The notes under the pieces were generated by a model. It saw only the letters and a program-made list of their open reading frames with translations. It did not search any database and was not told where the DNA came from. A program made the translations under genes and the position numbers. Of a stretch of DNA of 64,000 nucleotides, positions 53,330 to 64,000 are shown in pieces; the stretch's first letter is position 1; each line of letters opens with the position of its first letter. Source of the DNA: Planifilum fimeticola. Lineage in GTDB: Bacteria > Bacillota > Bacilli > Thermoactinomycetales > DSM-44946. Location: positions 54,677 to 118,676 of the forward strand of contig NZ_PVNE01000009.1 in the NCBI RefSeq assembly GCF_003001905.1, given 5' to 3'.

Positions 53330-54442
53330 ATGACGGTAGCCAAGGGATTGGAGGGCGTAGTTGCGGTAACTTCCGAAGTCAGCTCGATCATCGACGGCGT
53401 GCTGACCTACCGGGGGATCAACATCGACGAGCTGGCCGAAAAGGCCAATTTTGAAGAAGTGATCCTCCTGCTCTGGAACGGGCGGCTGCCGAAGAAGGAG
53501 GAACTGGAAGAGCTGCAGAGGGACCTCGACGAAAATGCCTCCATTCCGGACGAGGTTTTGAATTCGCTGAAAGGGTATCCGAAGGATGTGCACCCGATGG
53601 CCGTGCTGCGGACGGCGGTATCCCAGCTGGCGGTGTACGATCCCGAGGCCGACGACAACAGCGCGGAAGCCAACCGCCGCAAGGCGATCCGGCTGACGGC
53701 CAAGATACCCACGATCATCACTTCCTTCTTCCGTCTGCGGTCCGGACTGGAACCGGTCGCTCCCCGTTCGGGACTGGGATTTGCCCGCAACTTCCTTTAC
53801 ATGCTGAACGGCAAGGATCCGGAAGACGTGGCCGTGGAAGCCTTTGACAAGGCGCTCATCCTGCACGCGGACCACGAGCTGAACGCTTCCACCTTCGCCG
53901 CCCGGGTGACGACCGCCACTTTGTCCGACATGTATTCCGCCATCACCTCGGCGATCGGCACGCTGAAGGGTCCCCTGCACGGCGGAGCCAACGAGCGCGT
54001 GATGGCCATGTTGAAGGAAATCGGTTCGATGGACCGGGTGGAGTCCTACATCCAAGACAAGCTGGACCGGAAGGAAAAGATCATGGGCTTCGGTCACCGG
54101 GTGTACAAGGACGGCGATCCCCGGGCGAAGCATCTGCGGGAGATGTCCCGCCAGCTGGCCGAGCTCACCGGAGACAGCAAGTGGTATGAAATGTCCCGGA
54201 AAATCGAGGCGCTGGTGGAAGAGAAGAAGGGCCTCAAGCCCAATGTGGACTTTTATTCCGCCTCGGTCTATAATTATCTCGGAATTCCCAGCGATTTGTT
54301 CACTCCCATCTTTGCCATGAGCCGGGTGACGGGTTGGACCGCCCACGTGATGGAGCAGTATGCGAACAACCGCCTGATCCGCCCGCGTGCGGAATACGTG
54401 GGGCCGAAGAACCAATCCTACGTACCGATCGACCAGCGTTAA
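53330..54442 (+). CDS. citZ: Citrate synthase
   Basis: A 370-residue citrate synthase condensing oxaloacetate and acetyl-CoA. ATG at 53330 after AAAGGAG. The N-terminal SSIIDGVLTYRGINIDELAE is typical of the short Gram-positive/archaeal form without the NADH-binding extension. Catalytic histidines are in LHADHELNAST, LHGGANERV and GFGHRVYKDGDPRA; the catalytic Asp is in PNVDFYSASV. First gene of citZ-icd-mdh; a partial terminator hairpin follows it. Confidence 0.96.
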   Translation: MTVAKGLEGVVAVTSEVSSIIDGVLTYRGINIDELAEKANFEEVILLLWNGRLPKKEELEELQRDLDENASIPDEVLNSLKGYPKDVHPMAVLRTAVSQLAVYDPEADDNSAEANRRKAIRLTAKIPTIITSFFRLRSGLEPVAPRSGLGFARNFLYMLNGKDPEDVAVEAFDKALILHADHELNASTFAARVTTATLSDMYSAITSAIGTLKGPLHGGANERVMAMLKEIGSMDRVESYIQDKLDRKEKIMGFGHRVYKDGDPRAKHLREMSRQLAELTGDSKWYEMSRKIEALVEEKKGLKPNVDFYSASVYNYLGIPSDLFTPIFAMSRVTGWTAHVMEQYANNRLIRPRAEYVGPKNQSYVPIDQR

Positions 54443-54451
54443 CATCTTCAG

Positions 54452-54482
54452 ACAGGGGAGGGAGATCCTGTCCCCTGTTTTG
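54452..54482 (+). terminator. Partial terminator between citZ and icd
   Basis: ACAGGGG (54452-54458) / CCCCTGT (54472-54478) followed by TTTGTTG. It probably lets part of the transcripts continue into icd. Confidence 0.55.
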
Positions 54483-54514
54483 TTGTGAATAAATATACAG
54501 TAAGGGGTGTCAGG

Positions 54515-55807
54515 ATGGCAGCGTTCAAATGGGGAGAACCGCAATCCGGGGAAAAGATTGTCGTTGAAGGCGGAAAGCTCAGCGTTCCCGATCATCCGAT
54601 CATTCCCTTCATCGAGGGGGACGGCACGGGACCCGATATCTGGGCGGCGGCGAAGCGGGTGCTGGATGCCGCCGTGGAGAAGGCCTACGGAGGAAAGAAG
54701 AAAATCGCCTGGTTTGAGGTGTTTGCCGGGGAGAAGGCCTACAACCGTTTCGGCGAATGGTTGCCCGAGGATACCTTGAAGGCGATCCGCGAATACAAGG
54801 TGGCCATCAAGGGTCCCCTCACCACGCCGGTGGGCGGCGGGATCCGCTCCCTGAACGTGGCTCTGCGGCAGGAACTGGACCTGTACGTCTGCCTGCGTCC
54901 CGTTCGCTATTTTGACGGCGTACCTTCGCCGGTGAAACATCCCGAACTGGTGGATATGGTGATTTTCCGGGAGAACTCCGAGGACATCTACGCCGGGATC
55001 GAGTGGGAAGCGGAGTCGGAGGAAGTGAAGAAGGTGATCCGCTTCCTGCAGGAGGAAATGGGCGTCAAGAAGATCCGCTTCCCGGAAACCTCCGGCATCG
55101 GCATCAAGCCCGTTTCCCGGGAGGGGACGGAGCGGCTGGTGCGGTCGGCGATCCAGTATGCCCTGGATCACGGACGGAAGAGCGTCACCCTGGTCCACAA
55201 GGGGAACATCATGAAGTTCACCGAAGGCGCCTTCAAGAATTGGGGATACGCTCTGGCCGAGCGGGAGTTCGGCGACAAGGTGTTCACCTGGGCCCAGTAT
55301 GACCGGATCGCGGAGGAGAAGGGCAAGGAAGCGGCCAACCGCGCCCAGGCCGAAGCGGAAGAGGCCGGCAAGATCATCGTCAAGGATGTGATCGCCGACG
55401 CCTTCCTGCAGCAGATCCTCACCCGCCCCGCCGAGTACGACGTGATCGCCACCCTCAACCTGAACGGGGACTATATCTCCGACGCCCTGGCGGCCCAGGT
55501 CGGCGGCATCGGAATCGCTCCCGGAGCCAACATCAACTACGACACCGGGCATGCCGTCTTCGAAGCGACCCACGGCACCGCCCCCAAATATGCCGGGTTG
55601 GATAAGGTGAACCCGGGCTCGGTCATCCTGTCCGGCGTGCTGATGTTGGAGCATCTGGGCTGGCAGGAGGCGGCGGACCTGATCTACGCCTCGATGAGCA
55701 AGACGATCAGCCAAAAGACCGTCACCTACGACTTCGCCCGCCTGATGGAAGGGGCGACCGAGGTGAAGTGCTCCGAGTTCGGGAATAAGTTGATCGAAAA
55801 TCTGTGA
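54515..55807 (+). CDS. icd: NADP-dependent isocitrate dehydrogenase
   Basis: A 430-residue enzyme oxidising isocitrate to 2-oxoglutarate. ATG at 54515 after AAGGGGTG; a GTG ten codons earlier lacks a site. [13 protein letters not shown] near residues 29-41. The substrate loop [18 protein letters not shown] contains Ser112, the serine phosphorylated in the E. coli enzyme, and [12 protein letters not shown] follows. [21 protein letters not shown] and the C-terminal Lys/Tyr motifs fit NADP use. Second gene of the TCA operon; a 17-bp hairpin separates it from mdh. Confidence 0.96.
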   Translation: MAAFKWGEPQSGEKIVVEGGKLSVPDHPIIPFIEGDGTGPDIWAAAKRVLDAAVEKAYGGKKKIAWFEVFAGEKAYNRFGEWLPEDTLKAIREYKVAIKGPLTTPVGGGIRSLNVALRQELDLYVCLRPVRYFDGVPSPVKHPELVDMVIFRENSEDIYAGIEWEAESEEVKKVIRFLQEEMGVKKIRFPETSGIGIKPVSREGTERLVRSAIQYALDHGRKSVTLVHKGNIMKFTEGAFKNWGYALAEREFGDKVFTWAQYDRIAEEKGKEAANRAQAEAEEAGKIIVKDVIADAFLQQILTRPAEYDVIATLNLNGDYISDALAAQVGGIGIAPGANINYDTGHAVFEATHGTAPKYAGLDKVNPGSVILSGVLMLEHLGWQEAADLIYASMSKTISQKTVTYDFARLMEGATEVKCSEFGNKLIENL

Positions 55808-55843
55808 AGTCTTCACACGCGACACTGGGGCATGAAAGGCCAC

Positions 55844-55880
55844 GCCCCTCCCCGCGCCGGATTCCGGCGCGGGGAGGGGC
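55844..55880 (+). promoter_or_regulatory. Perfect 17-bp hairpin between icd and mdh
   Basis: Arms 55844-55860 and 55864-55880 are exact reverse complements with only three loop bases, all but a few pairs G-C. There is no T run. It may stabilise the upstream citZ-icd message or reduce read-through to mdh. Confidence 0.75.
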
Positions 55881-55950
55881 ACCTGTGAAACACGGAGAAG
55901 GAGACCTAACCCGATTCGTCACACGGGACCCCAAAAGGAGGAAGGTTGAA

Positions 55951-56889
55951 GTGACCATCCGGAGAAGGAAAATTTCCGTCATCGGCGCCGGCTTCACCGG
56001 AGCGACGACCGCTCTGATGCTGGCGCAGAAAGAGTTGGGCGATGTGGTTCTGGTGGACATTCCCCAGGCGGAGGGGCCGACCAAGGGGAAGGCGTTGGAC
56101 ATGCTGGAATCCACGCCGGTGCAGGGGGTGGATTCCAACATCGTCGGCACCACGGATTATGCGGACACCGCCGGTTCCGATCTGGTGATCATCACCGCCG
56201 GCGTCGCCCGGAAGCCGGGGATGAGCCGCGATGATCTGGTCAGCACCAACGCCAAAATCATGAAGTCGGTGACGAAATCCGTCGTGGAGCATTCCCCCAA
56301 CACCATCATCATCGTCCTGACCAACCCGGTGGATGCCATGACCTACGAGGTGTTCCGCACCTCCGGTTTCCCCAAAAACCGGGTCATCGGTCAGTCCGGG
56401 GTGCTGGACACCGCCCGGTTCCGCACCTTTGTCGCCCAGGAGCTGAACGTTTCGGTGGAAGATGTGACCGGCTTCGTGCTGGGCGGCCACGGTGACGACA
56501 TGGTGCCCCTGGTGCGGTACTCCTACGTCGGCGGCATTCCCCTGGAAAAATGGCTGCCGAAGGACCGGATCGACGCCATCGTCGAGCGGACCCGCAAGGG
56601 CGGAGGCGAAATCGTCAACCTGCTGGGCAACGGCAGCGCCTACTACGCCCCGGCGGCCTCCCTGGTGCAGATGGCCGAAGCCATCCTGAAGGACAAGCGG
56701 CGCATCCTGCCCGCCGTCGCCTATCTGGAGGGAGAGTACGGGTACAACGACATGTTCCTCGGCGTTCCCACCCTCCTCGGCGGCAACGGTCTGGAAAAGG
56801 TGATCGAGCTGGAGCTGACCGACGAAGAGAAGCAGGCCCTGGACAAGTCGGCCGAATCGGTCCGCAAAGTGATGAAGCTCCTCGACTGA
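55951..56889 (+). CDS. mdh: Malate dehydrogenase
   Basis: A 312-residue NAD-dependent enzyme interconverting malate and oxaloacetate, the same length as B. subtilis Mdh. GTG at 55951 is eight bases from AAAGGAGG; the frame stays open upstream through the hairpin, which is therefore non-coding. Rossmann loop [12 protein letters not shown] (about 10-21), the Asp of LVDIP for NAD, the substrate-loop arginines in [18 protein letters not shown], and the catalytic His in [15 protein letters not shown] strong terminator follows. Confidence 0.96.
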   Translation: MTIRRRKISVIGAGFTGATTALMLAQKELGDVVLVDIPQAEGPTKGKALDMLESTPVQGVDSNIVGTTDYADTAGSDLVIITAGVARKPGMSRDDLVSTNAKIMKSVTKSVVEHSPNTIIIVLTNPVDAMTYEVFRTSGFPKNRVIGQSGVLDTARFRTFVAQELNVSVEDVTGFVLGGHGDDMVPLVRYSYVGGIPLEKWLPKDRIDAIVERTRKGGGEIVNLLGNGSAYYAPAASLVQMAEAILKDKRRILPAVAYLEGEYGYNDMFLGVPTLLGGNGLEKVIELELTDEEKQALDKSAESVRKVMKLLD

Positions 56890-56906
56890 CGGGCGCTATC
56901 GAATCG

Positions 56907-56957
56907 AAAAGCCATTGGGACTATGAGGGATCCTCCCTCGTGGGCTCAATGGCTTTT
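56907..56957 (+). terminator. Terminator of the citZ-icd-mdh operon
   Basis: AAAAGCCATTG (56907-56917) / CAATGGCTTTT (56947-56957) with an inner GAGGG...CCCTC stem, and six T in total. Confidence 0.85.
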
Positions 56958-57216
56958 TTGGTTGAAACCCCGGATTGGAAATCGGAATTAAATCTGGTGG
57001 ATTGACCGGGGCGGTTTTTGCTTTCGCTCCAAAGAGTGGAAAATCCCCCTGCGAAAAATCGTTCTCTTCCGACACTGGAAAATAACCCGAGAGCCCCGTT
57101 TATCCCGGGCTGATTTAGTGCTTGCATTTCCTCCTATTCCTGGGAGCGTTATCAGTTTATTGATTTAAAGTGATAATAAAAATCATTGATCTCATGATCG
57201 AATGATACACAACGAA

Positions 57217-57244
57217 AAATGACAAATTGGTGAAATGACAAATT
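57217..57244 (+). repeat. 12-base direct repeat in the RHS gene promoter region
   Basis: AAATGACAAATT at 57217-57228 and 57233-57244, start-to-start 16 bases, just before a weak promoter (TTGGTG, 16 bases, TATAAA). It is a candidate activator or repressor site. Confidence 0.5.
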
Positions 57245-57341
57245 ATTTTATAAACTCGAAGGAATTTATTGATTAATCGCCGAATAATATCCATTGCCAT
57301 CTTTCCGGCATCAATTGTGCCAAGGAAGGGGAGAATCCAGG

Positions 57342-60300
57342 ATGAAAGGAAAATGGATGCGGAAAGGCCTTCTTCACTTAATCCTCATCACATTCTTGTC
57401 CACCGGCCTTTTCCCGACCCCGCTGTATGCCGCCGAGGCGCTGAAGGAGGGTGCAGTCACCCTTTCCCGGGCCGACTCCTCCTCCAGGCCCTTCGCACAA
57501 AGCATTCTCGGCATCAGCCCCCTTCTGATTCAATCCACTGAGGATGAAAAGGGGCTTTTGGACGCGTTTACCGGCCTCTTTAAATCGGACAGCAAAAAGA
57601 GCCAAGAACAATCCCTTGAAAACAGCACCATTCCCGCCAACCAAAAAGCTCCTGTCGGGAAAAAGGAGGCTTCTCCCAAGAAGGTGCGCGAGCTGACGGA
57701 GAAGCGGACGAAGAACGCCAAGTTCTACGAGCTCTCCGACGGGCGCATCCAGGCGGAAATCGCCTCCGATCCGATCCACTACAAGGATGCCAAGGGCAAG
57801 TGGCAAAACATCGATCCCACCGTCACCACCACCGATGAGTCCGGATACGCCTTCGGCAATAAAAAGAACAACTTCCACACTTTCTTCGGGAAAAAAGCGG
57901 ACAAACTCCTGAAGTTTCGTCTGGACAAGCATTTGATTCAACTGGGCGTCGACGGAGCGGAGGACAAAAATCTCTCGCCCGTCGTAAAGAGCAACACGGT
58001 TACATATTCGGACCTCTTCCCCGATGCAGACGTGAAATATACGATCACCTCCAAATCTCTGAAAGAGGACATCATCCTGAAAAAAGCGCCGGACAACCCC
58101 GTCTTCACCTTCACCCTGAAGATGGGGGGGCGTGGAAGCGAAACCGCAAAAGGACGGTTCCATCGCCTTTGTGGGCAAGGGAGACGGACAGGTTCGCTTT
58201 GTCATGCCCAAACCCTTCATGACGGACAGCCAACCCGACCCCAAATCTCCCTACGGCAAGGCATGGAGCGACAAGGTGACGCAAACCGTCGAACAAAAGG
58301 GAGCCAACTTCACCCTGACCATCGTAGCGGACAAGGAGTGGCTCACGGATCCCAAACGGAAATATCCAGTCACCATTGATCCCACCATCATCATCCAGCC
58401 CACGCCGACCGAAAGCCAGGATGCGATGATCCTGAGCGGCGCGGACGCCGACAGCAACTTTGACACCTCTTGGCGCCTTTCCGTGGGGACGACCAGCACC
58501 TATGTCGCCCGCAGCCTGGTCAAGTTCAACCTGTCCGGAATCGAAAAGGGGACCCAACTGGACGCCGCCCGGGTGGAGCTGTACTACGATCAGGATTTCG
58601 ACGCGACCATGTCCAACCCCCCCCGCCACGGTGGCCATGGATCTGCACCGCGTCACCCGCGACTGGAACGCCTCCGAGGTGACCTGGAATCAGGCCCGGG
58701 CGGGCGAAGCCTGGTCCAAACCCGGTGGAGACTTCAAATCGGATCTGGAATACAACGAAGTGATCGTGGACAATGACACCCCCGGCCAAACCGCCTATGT
58801 CGGCAGCTGGCCCTATTCCACCAATGTTTCCGGTTATTACGGAAGCAACTACCAACCCAACGACAAAGGGAGCGGTGACGACACCTACACCTGGGTACCC
58901 CGTCTGACGGAAAGCGGCACTTACCAGGTCGATGTCTGGTACACGTCGGCGAGCGACCGGGCGACCAACGCCCCCTATACCGTCCGATACAATGGGGGGA
59001 GCAAAACCTATACCGTCAACCAGCAGTCGGGCGGCGGAAAGTGGCATAAGTTGGGATCTCACTCCTTTTCCGCCGGAACGAGCCACAGCGTTGTTCTCAA
59101 TGACAACGCCGACGGTTACGTGATCGCCGACGCCGTCCGTTTCATCAAATACGGAACGGCTACCTGGAACCGAGAACAGAGCAACACCTGGCACCGTTAC
59201 AGCATCCGCAGCCTGGCCCAGGACTGGATCAACGGCACCCAAGCCAACCACGGGGTCCTCATCAAGATGCGCGATGAAACCCTGGGGCAGGGGGGTGTCC
59301 GCTACGCGGCCAGCCAGAACTTCGATGAAAACGCCATCCGGCCCAAACTGGTCTTGGTCTACGGCAAACCCGGCGTGGTCCTGGAGGAGCCGACCACCGT
59401 CTACGGCACCGGCGCCGAGCTCCACTGGACCCCTTATGACAATGCCGACAACGACTTTGTCGAATACCAGGTTCACCGGAGCATTTACCAAAACTTCACT
59501 CCGTCGCCTTCCACCTTGGTGGCGCCCATCCAAGATGTCAACCAAACGACCTTTACCGATACGACGGCCGAACCGACCCGTTGGGACAACGACGATCCGG
59601 ACGGCAACGCCTATTACTACAAAATCGTCGTCAAGACCAAGGACGGGGATATTCCTTCCAACTCGGTTTTGACGCGCCTGCCCAAGGCGGGGATTGTCAA
59701 ACGGATTCTGCAGGGATCTGCTCCGGACACCATCCTTTCCAGCGGCGCTCCGACACAAAACCGGGGGGACGAAACTTGGCTGCAGGCGGGGACGGGCAGT
59801 GCCACCTACGGCACCACCCGCAGCCTGATCCGCTTCGACACCTCCCAAATTCCCGACACCGCCAACGTCATCCTGGCGGAGCTCAATCTCTGGACCTGGT
59901 ATGAATACGGCGACTCCGGCACCCTGGAGGTTTATCCTTTAAACCGCGCCTTCGGGGAGAAGACCGCCACCTGGAACCAGGCGGACAGCAGCGTGAGCTG
60001 GACGAGTCCCGGCGGCGACTATGCCGGCACGCCCTCCGACACCGTTTCAGGCATCACCAACGATCCCAAGTGGCGGGTGTGGGACACCACTTCCATCGTC
60101 CAGGACTGGGTGAAAGGGGAGAAGGACAACTACGGTTTCCTCCTCAAAAAGAAAGATGAGGCCACCGCTCCGAACGGGTATGTCCTCTTCCTGAGCGAGG
60201 AGGCCGAAGAACCTGAGCTGAGTCCGAAACTGGTGGTCTACTACACCGACACCCCGGCGCAGGGGACCTACCACGCCCCGTACACGCCGTCGCGGATGGT

Positions 60301-63300
60301 GCCGGGGAACACCTACACCGTCGACGTGACCCTCACCAATACCACGTCCACCACCTGGTCCGGGACCAACGTCAAACTCTCCTACCACTGGACCCTTCCG
60401 GACGGCACCGACGTGACCACCGGGGGGAACCGGGTGGAAACCGAGTTGAAACCGGTGAAAAGTGATGGGACGGTGGCGACGGAGCCGGTGGATGTGGCTC
60501 CCGGCGAGACCATCACCGTCCGGGCACAGGTCAAAACCCCGATCCAGAGCGACGAGGGGAACAAGCGGGAAGCGTTCGTCCTGAAGTGGGATTTGATCGA
60601 CACGTCCACCGGAAAATGGCTTTCCCAGTCCGGCGGACCGCCGACGATGGACCAGGAAGTGATCGTCGAGGATCCCAAATCCAACCTCCTGGGGATGGAG
60701 AAATATTATCAATACGTCGGGAAAAACACCGGCGCCGGTTCCGCGACGATGGTCAACCTGGCCAGCGGCAACACCGTCTTCAGCTACGATCCCTTTACGA
60801 ATCCGAGTCTCGGCCCGGCCACCTTCCTGCGCTTCACCTATAACAGCCAGGACACCTCGGATTCCGTTCTGGGATACGGATGGTCCCTGTCCGCCTCCAG
60901 CCTGCACCGGTTGGGGACGCCTCTGGATCTGCACCCCTTGAAGATCGATCAGAACGAGGGAACCGTCCGATCCGGCAAGATCGTCCTGACCGACGGGGAC
61001 GGTACCAGCCACGAGTTTGAATACGACTCGTCCAATGGGATGTTTAAGGAGCCGCCGGGGGTCAACCTGTACCTCCAGCTGAATGATCCGAAGGGTACCG
61101 ACCGGAAGTGGGTGATGACCCGTCCCGACCGGGCGCGGTTCTTCTTCGACGAAGAGGGTTATCTCACGGCCATCCAGGACAAAAACGGCAACGAGCTGGT
61201 GTTCACCTATGAAGAGCGGAAGTCCAACAACAAGCCGACCAAGTTCCTGCGGTATCTGACCGACGCGACGGGAAGGCGGACGCTGACCCTCGATTACTAT
61301 ACCAAGGAGGACACCAACAACCCGCACATCATCGACAAGGTGAAGGAAATCACCGACATCGCCGGCCGGAAAATCACCTTCACCTACAGTGACAAGGGAT
61401 TGCTTACGAGCTTTACCGACGGCGCCGGCGCAGGGGACAAGCTGGAGAAGACCTTTGAGTTCACCTACGACGCCACCCAGGGGAACAAGAATGTCAAACT
61501 GGTGAGCGTCAAGGATCCGCGGGGAAATACCACCGAACTTACCTACTACGAAGCGCCGGAGGATCCGAAAAACAAGTGGAAACTGAAGACCATCACCGAC
61601 CGGCTGGACGGGGTTACCCAGTTCGCCTACGCGCCGAACAGTGAAAATCCGTCCCATACCGATGCCACGGTGACCGACGCCCTGGACCGGAAGACAAAAT
61701 ATCTCATCGACGACTACGGCAAACCGATTCAGATCACCAACGCCAAAAACGAGACGACGAAACTGGCCTGGGACGCCGACTTCAATGTCACCCGCCTGGA
61801 AGAACCGAACGGCGCGGTGACCACCTGGACTTACGACAACAACGGCCTGTTGCTGACGGAAACGGACGCGGTGAACAACGCCAAATCGGATCCGGCCCAG
61901 CGGAAGTCGCTGAAGCTGGAATACCGGTACAGCCTGCAGGACCCCCTCGGCAAGTACCACGTGGCCGACTTGATCGCCAAAACCAGTCCCGAGGGTCGGA
62001 AGTTTACCTTCACCTACGACGATCAGGGGAACCTGCTCAGCGTGACCGACCCGAAGGGAAACACCACGCCGGAAGCGGACGACTATACGACGAAGTATAC
62101 CTACTATGACAACGGGCTCTTGAAGACGGAAACCGACGCCAACGGCAACGTCACCACCTATGGGGATCCGGAGGCCTCGGACTTCGGTTACGACCCGAAC
62201 GGGTATCCGAAGAAGATCACCGACGCGCTGGACAAGACGACGACCTTCACCTACGACGAGCGGGGGAATGTCACGTCCATCACCGATGCCAAGGGCAAGA
62301 AGAGCACCTACACCTACGACATCTTCAAGCGCCCCCTGATCAGCCGGGTGCCGAAGGACCAGGAGAAGGGGGAAATGATCGAAACCCCTGCCCCGGTCTA
62401 TGACAAAAACGACAACGTCACCCAAAGGACGATGCCGAACGGCGCCGTCTACACCTACACCTACGACAAAGCGGATCAACTGATCGTCACCACCGAGCCG
62501 AAGGATACGGACACCTCGCCGGAGCGAAAGACGACCTTCGAGTACGACCTGGTCGGCAATCTGAAGAAGCAGACGGAACCGAAGGGGAATCTCACCAGCG
62601 ATCCGGACGACAACACGGTCACCTACGACTACGACCCGGTGGACCAGCTGGTGAAGGTGACCAACAGCCTGGGGCACAAGATCACCTACGAGTACGACAA
62701 CACGGGCAACCTGGTGAAGGTGACCGAGCCGAAGGGGAACGAAACGACGGAGGACCCGGACGATTACGTCACCACCTACACCTATGACTTGAACCACCGG
62801 GTGACCAAGGTGACCGACACCAAGGGTCACAGCGTGGAATACACCTACGACCACGACGGCAACCGGACGACTGTCAAGGACAAGGAAGGCACCGTCACTA
62901 CCACCGTCTACGACGAGCGGGGCCTGGTCAAGGAAGTGCGGGTCCCCCACGATGACGGAGTGGAGCGGATCACCCGCTTCGAATACGACGAAGTGGGCAA
63001 CCGGACGAAGGTGATCACCCCCCCGGGGTACGGAGACAACCACCGCGTACGATGCCCTGAACCGGGTGAAGGAGCAGACCCTCCCTTATGATCCGGAAAG
63101 CGGCGACCCGCGGGACAAAATGACCTACGAATACGACGCGGTGGGCAACCTGACCAAGGTGAGCGCGCCGCCGTCGGCGGGACAGTCGGTGCGGGTGGAG
63201 ACCACCTACACCTACTTTGACAACGGCTGGGTGAAGTCGAGCACCGATCCCTGGGACATCACGACCACCTACGACTACAACGAACTGGGACTGCAGACCA

Positions 63301-64000
63301 GCCGCACCCTGACCAGCGCCGGCGGCTCCAGCAGCCGGACGATGGGCTGGAGTTACTATCCCGACGGGAAGCTGAAGGCACGATCCGACGACGGCGTGCC
63401 GGTGGGTAAAGACGTCGTCCTGGTGGACAACAGCGACACCCAGAACACGGAGACGACGGGGAATTGGACGAAGTCCAGCAACATCGCCGGCTACGAAGGA
63501 TACGACTACCAGTACAACGGCAAGGGCACCGGAGCCGACACCTTCAAGTGGATCCTGCACATCCCGAAGGACGGGAACTACACGGTCTATGTGAAATACA
63601 TGGCCTACACCGACCGGGCCCAGGACGCCCCCTACACCATCGAGCACGCGAACGGCACCACCGAGAAGCGGGTGAACCAGACCCAAAACGGCAGCCAGTG
63701 GGTGAGCCTCGGCACCTACACCTTCCGGGCCGACCGGACCTGGACGATCACCTTGTCCGACAACTTCACCTCGGGGAACGTGGTGGTTGCCGACGCGGTG
63801 AAGCTGGTGCGGGACAACTCCGGGGAGACGGACAACGAGAAGAAGCAATTCGAGTACACGTATGACGCCAACGGCAACCTGATCGAGATGACCGACGGAA
63901 GTTCCGGGGCGGAAATCGACACCTACAAAATGTCGTACACGGAGCTGAACCAGATCCAGAAGGTCGAAGAAATCAAGGACGGCACCACCAAACACACCAC
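57342..64000 (+). pseudogene. Secreted RHS/YD-repeat (WapA-like) protein, frame broken three times, 3' end outside
   Basis: ATG at 57342 after AAGGGGAG begins a signal peptide (MRKGLLHLILITFLSTGLFP...). About 2200 residues lie in the window. Order: N-domain (57440-58390); DNRLRE-type domain (58393-59371) with a golvesin-C-like domain inserted (about 58765-59155); fibronectin-like stretch (59380-59680); second DNRLRE domain (59700-60246); NEW3-like sandwich (60250-60670); RHS core with dense YD repeats (60700-63400; YDERGNVTSITD, YDNTGNLVKVTE); second golvesin-like domain (63415-63810); more YD repeats. The frame shifts by one extra base within G7 (58124-58130), C8 (58617-58624) and C7 (63018-63024). 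Such proteins form cell-surface toxin cages, but any toxin tip is beyond the window. Errors, slippage and decay are all possible causes. Confidence 0.85.

Larger units (their letters stand above)
56890..57341. other. Intergenic region mdh to RHS gene
   Basis: 452 bases. After the mdh terminator (56907-56957) the sequence turns strongly AT-rich between about 57120 and 57300, unlike anything else in the window. It contains a 12-base direct repeat (57217-57244) and the -10-like TATAAA near 57249. No gene is seen. Confidence 0.6.

Noticed and set aside
53126..55882. A minus-strand open frame of over 900 codons opposite citZ and icd (and similar ones opposite nosD, pyk, malic enzyme and the RHS gene)
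   Set aside because: They mirror GC-rich, codon-biased genes on the + strand; they have no ribosome-binding sites, family motifs or sensible composition.

Overview
The window is a chromosomal segment from a spore-forming, moderately GC-rich (roughly 58-60 % by eye) member of the Bacilli. The gene order ytpI ... ytrI-ytrH / dnaE ... malic enzyme-accD-accA-pfkA-pyk ... fxsA-ytvI-citZ-icd-mdh follows the Bacillus subtilis chromosome. The high GC, the denitrification genes and the sporulation membrane proteins point to the Thermoactinomycetaceae (for example Planifilum-like). That family placement is inference; no rRNA is present.

Layout. 1-5224 (+): end of a nitrous-oxide reductase operon, nosZ (5'-truncated by the window)-nosB-like-nosD-nosL-nosY-nosF, tightly overlapped and with a perfect 15-bp hairpin after nosZ. 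5340-7043 (-): ytpI, a 66-aa unknown, and the sporulation pair ytrH-ytrI. 7195-10707 (+): dnaE, then pgpA. 11552-13811: a PLP aminotransferase of the glutamate-1-semialdehyde mutase type with its MurR/RpiR regulator. 13812-14577: about 0.75 kb without a credible gene but with many short hairpins and recurring motifs. 14647-17566: acyl-CoA ligase and L-asparaginase. 17932-23790: a seven-gene acyl-CoA operon (phosphotransferase, two SDRs, a split MaoC-type hydratase pair, an MBL hydrolase and a thiolase). 23981-26074: a 43-aa membrane peptide, an Mpo1-like protein and an acyltransferase-3 protein. 26520-33335 (-): ROK regulator, lipoprotein, ATPase, fused double permease and an argininosuccinate-lyase-superfamily enzyme, apparently one uptake-and-cleavage unit. 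33720-38296 (-): a complete Bce-type antimicrobial-peptide sensing and resistance module (bceR-bceS and bceA-bceB). 38867-43486 (+): secreted PIG-L deacetylase, EamA exporter, MOSC protein.

43595-56889 returns to the conserved core: malic enzyme, a 60-aa protein, accD, accA, pfkA, pyk, a YbgC-type thioesterase, fxsA, ytvI (-), citZ, icd and mdh. This links pyruvate/malate metabolism, malonyl-CoA supply, lower glycolysis and the oxidative entry of the TCA cycle. From memory of B. subtilis, dnaE and the malic enzyme gene are neighbours; here about 33 kb of accessory genes lies between them.

57342-64000: a very large secreted RHS/YD-repeat (WapA-like) protein that runs out of the window. Its frame is broken three times, each time by one extra base in a G or C run of 7-8. 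Elsewhere a run of seven G inside dnaE is read in frame, so the breaks are not simply a general failure on such runs.

No tRNA, rRNA, CRISPR array, insertion sequence or phage gene was recognised.
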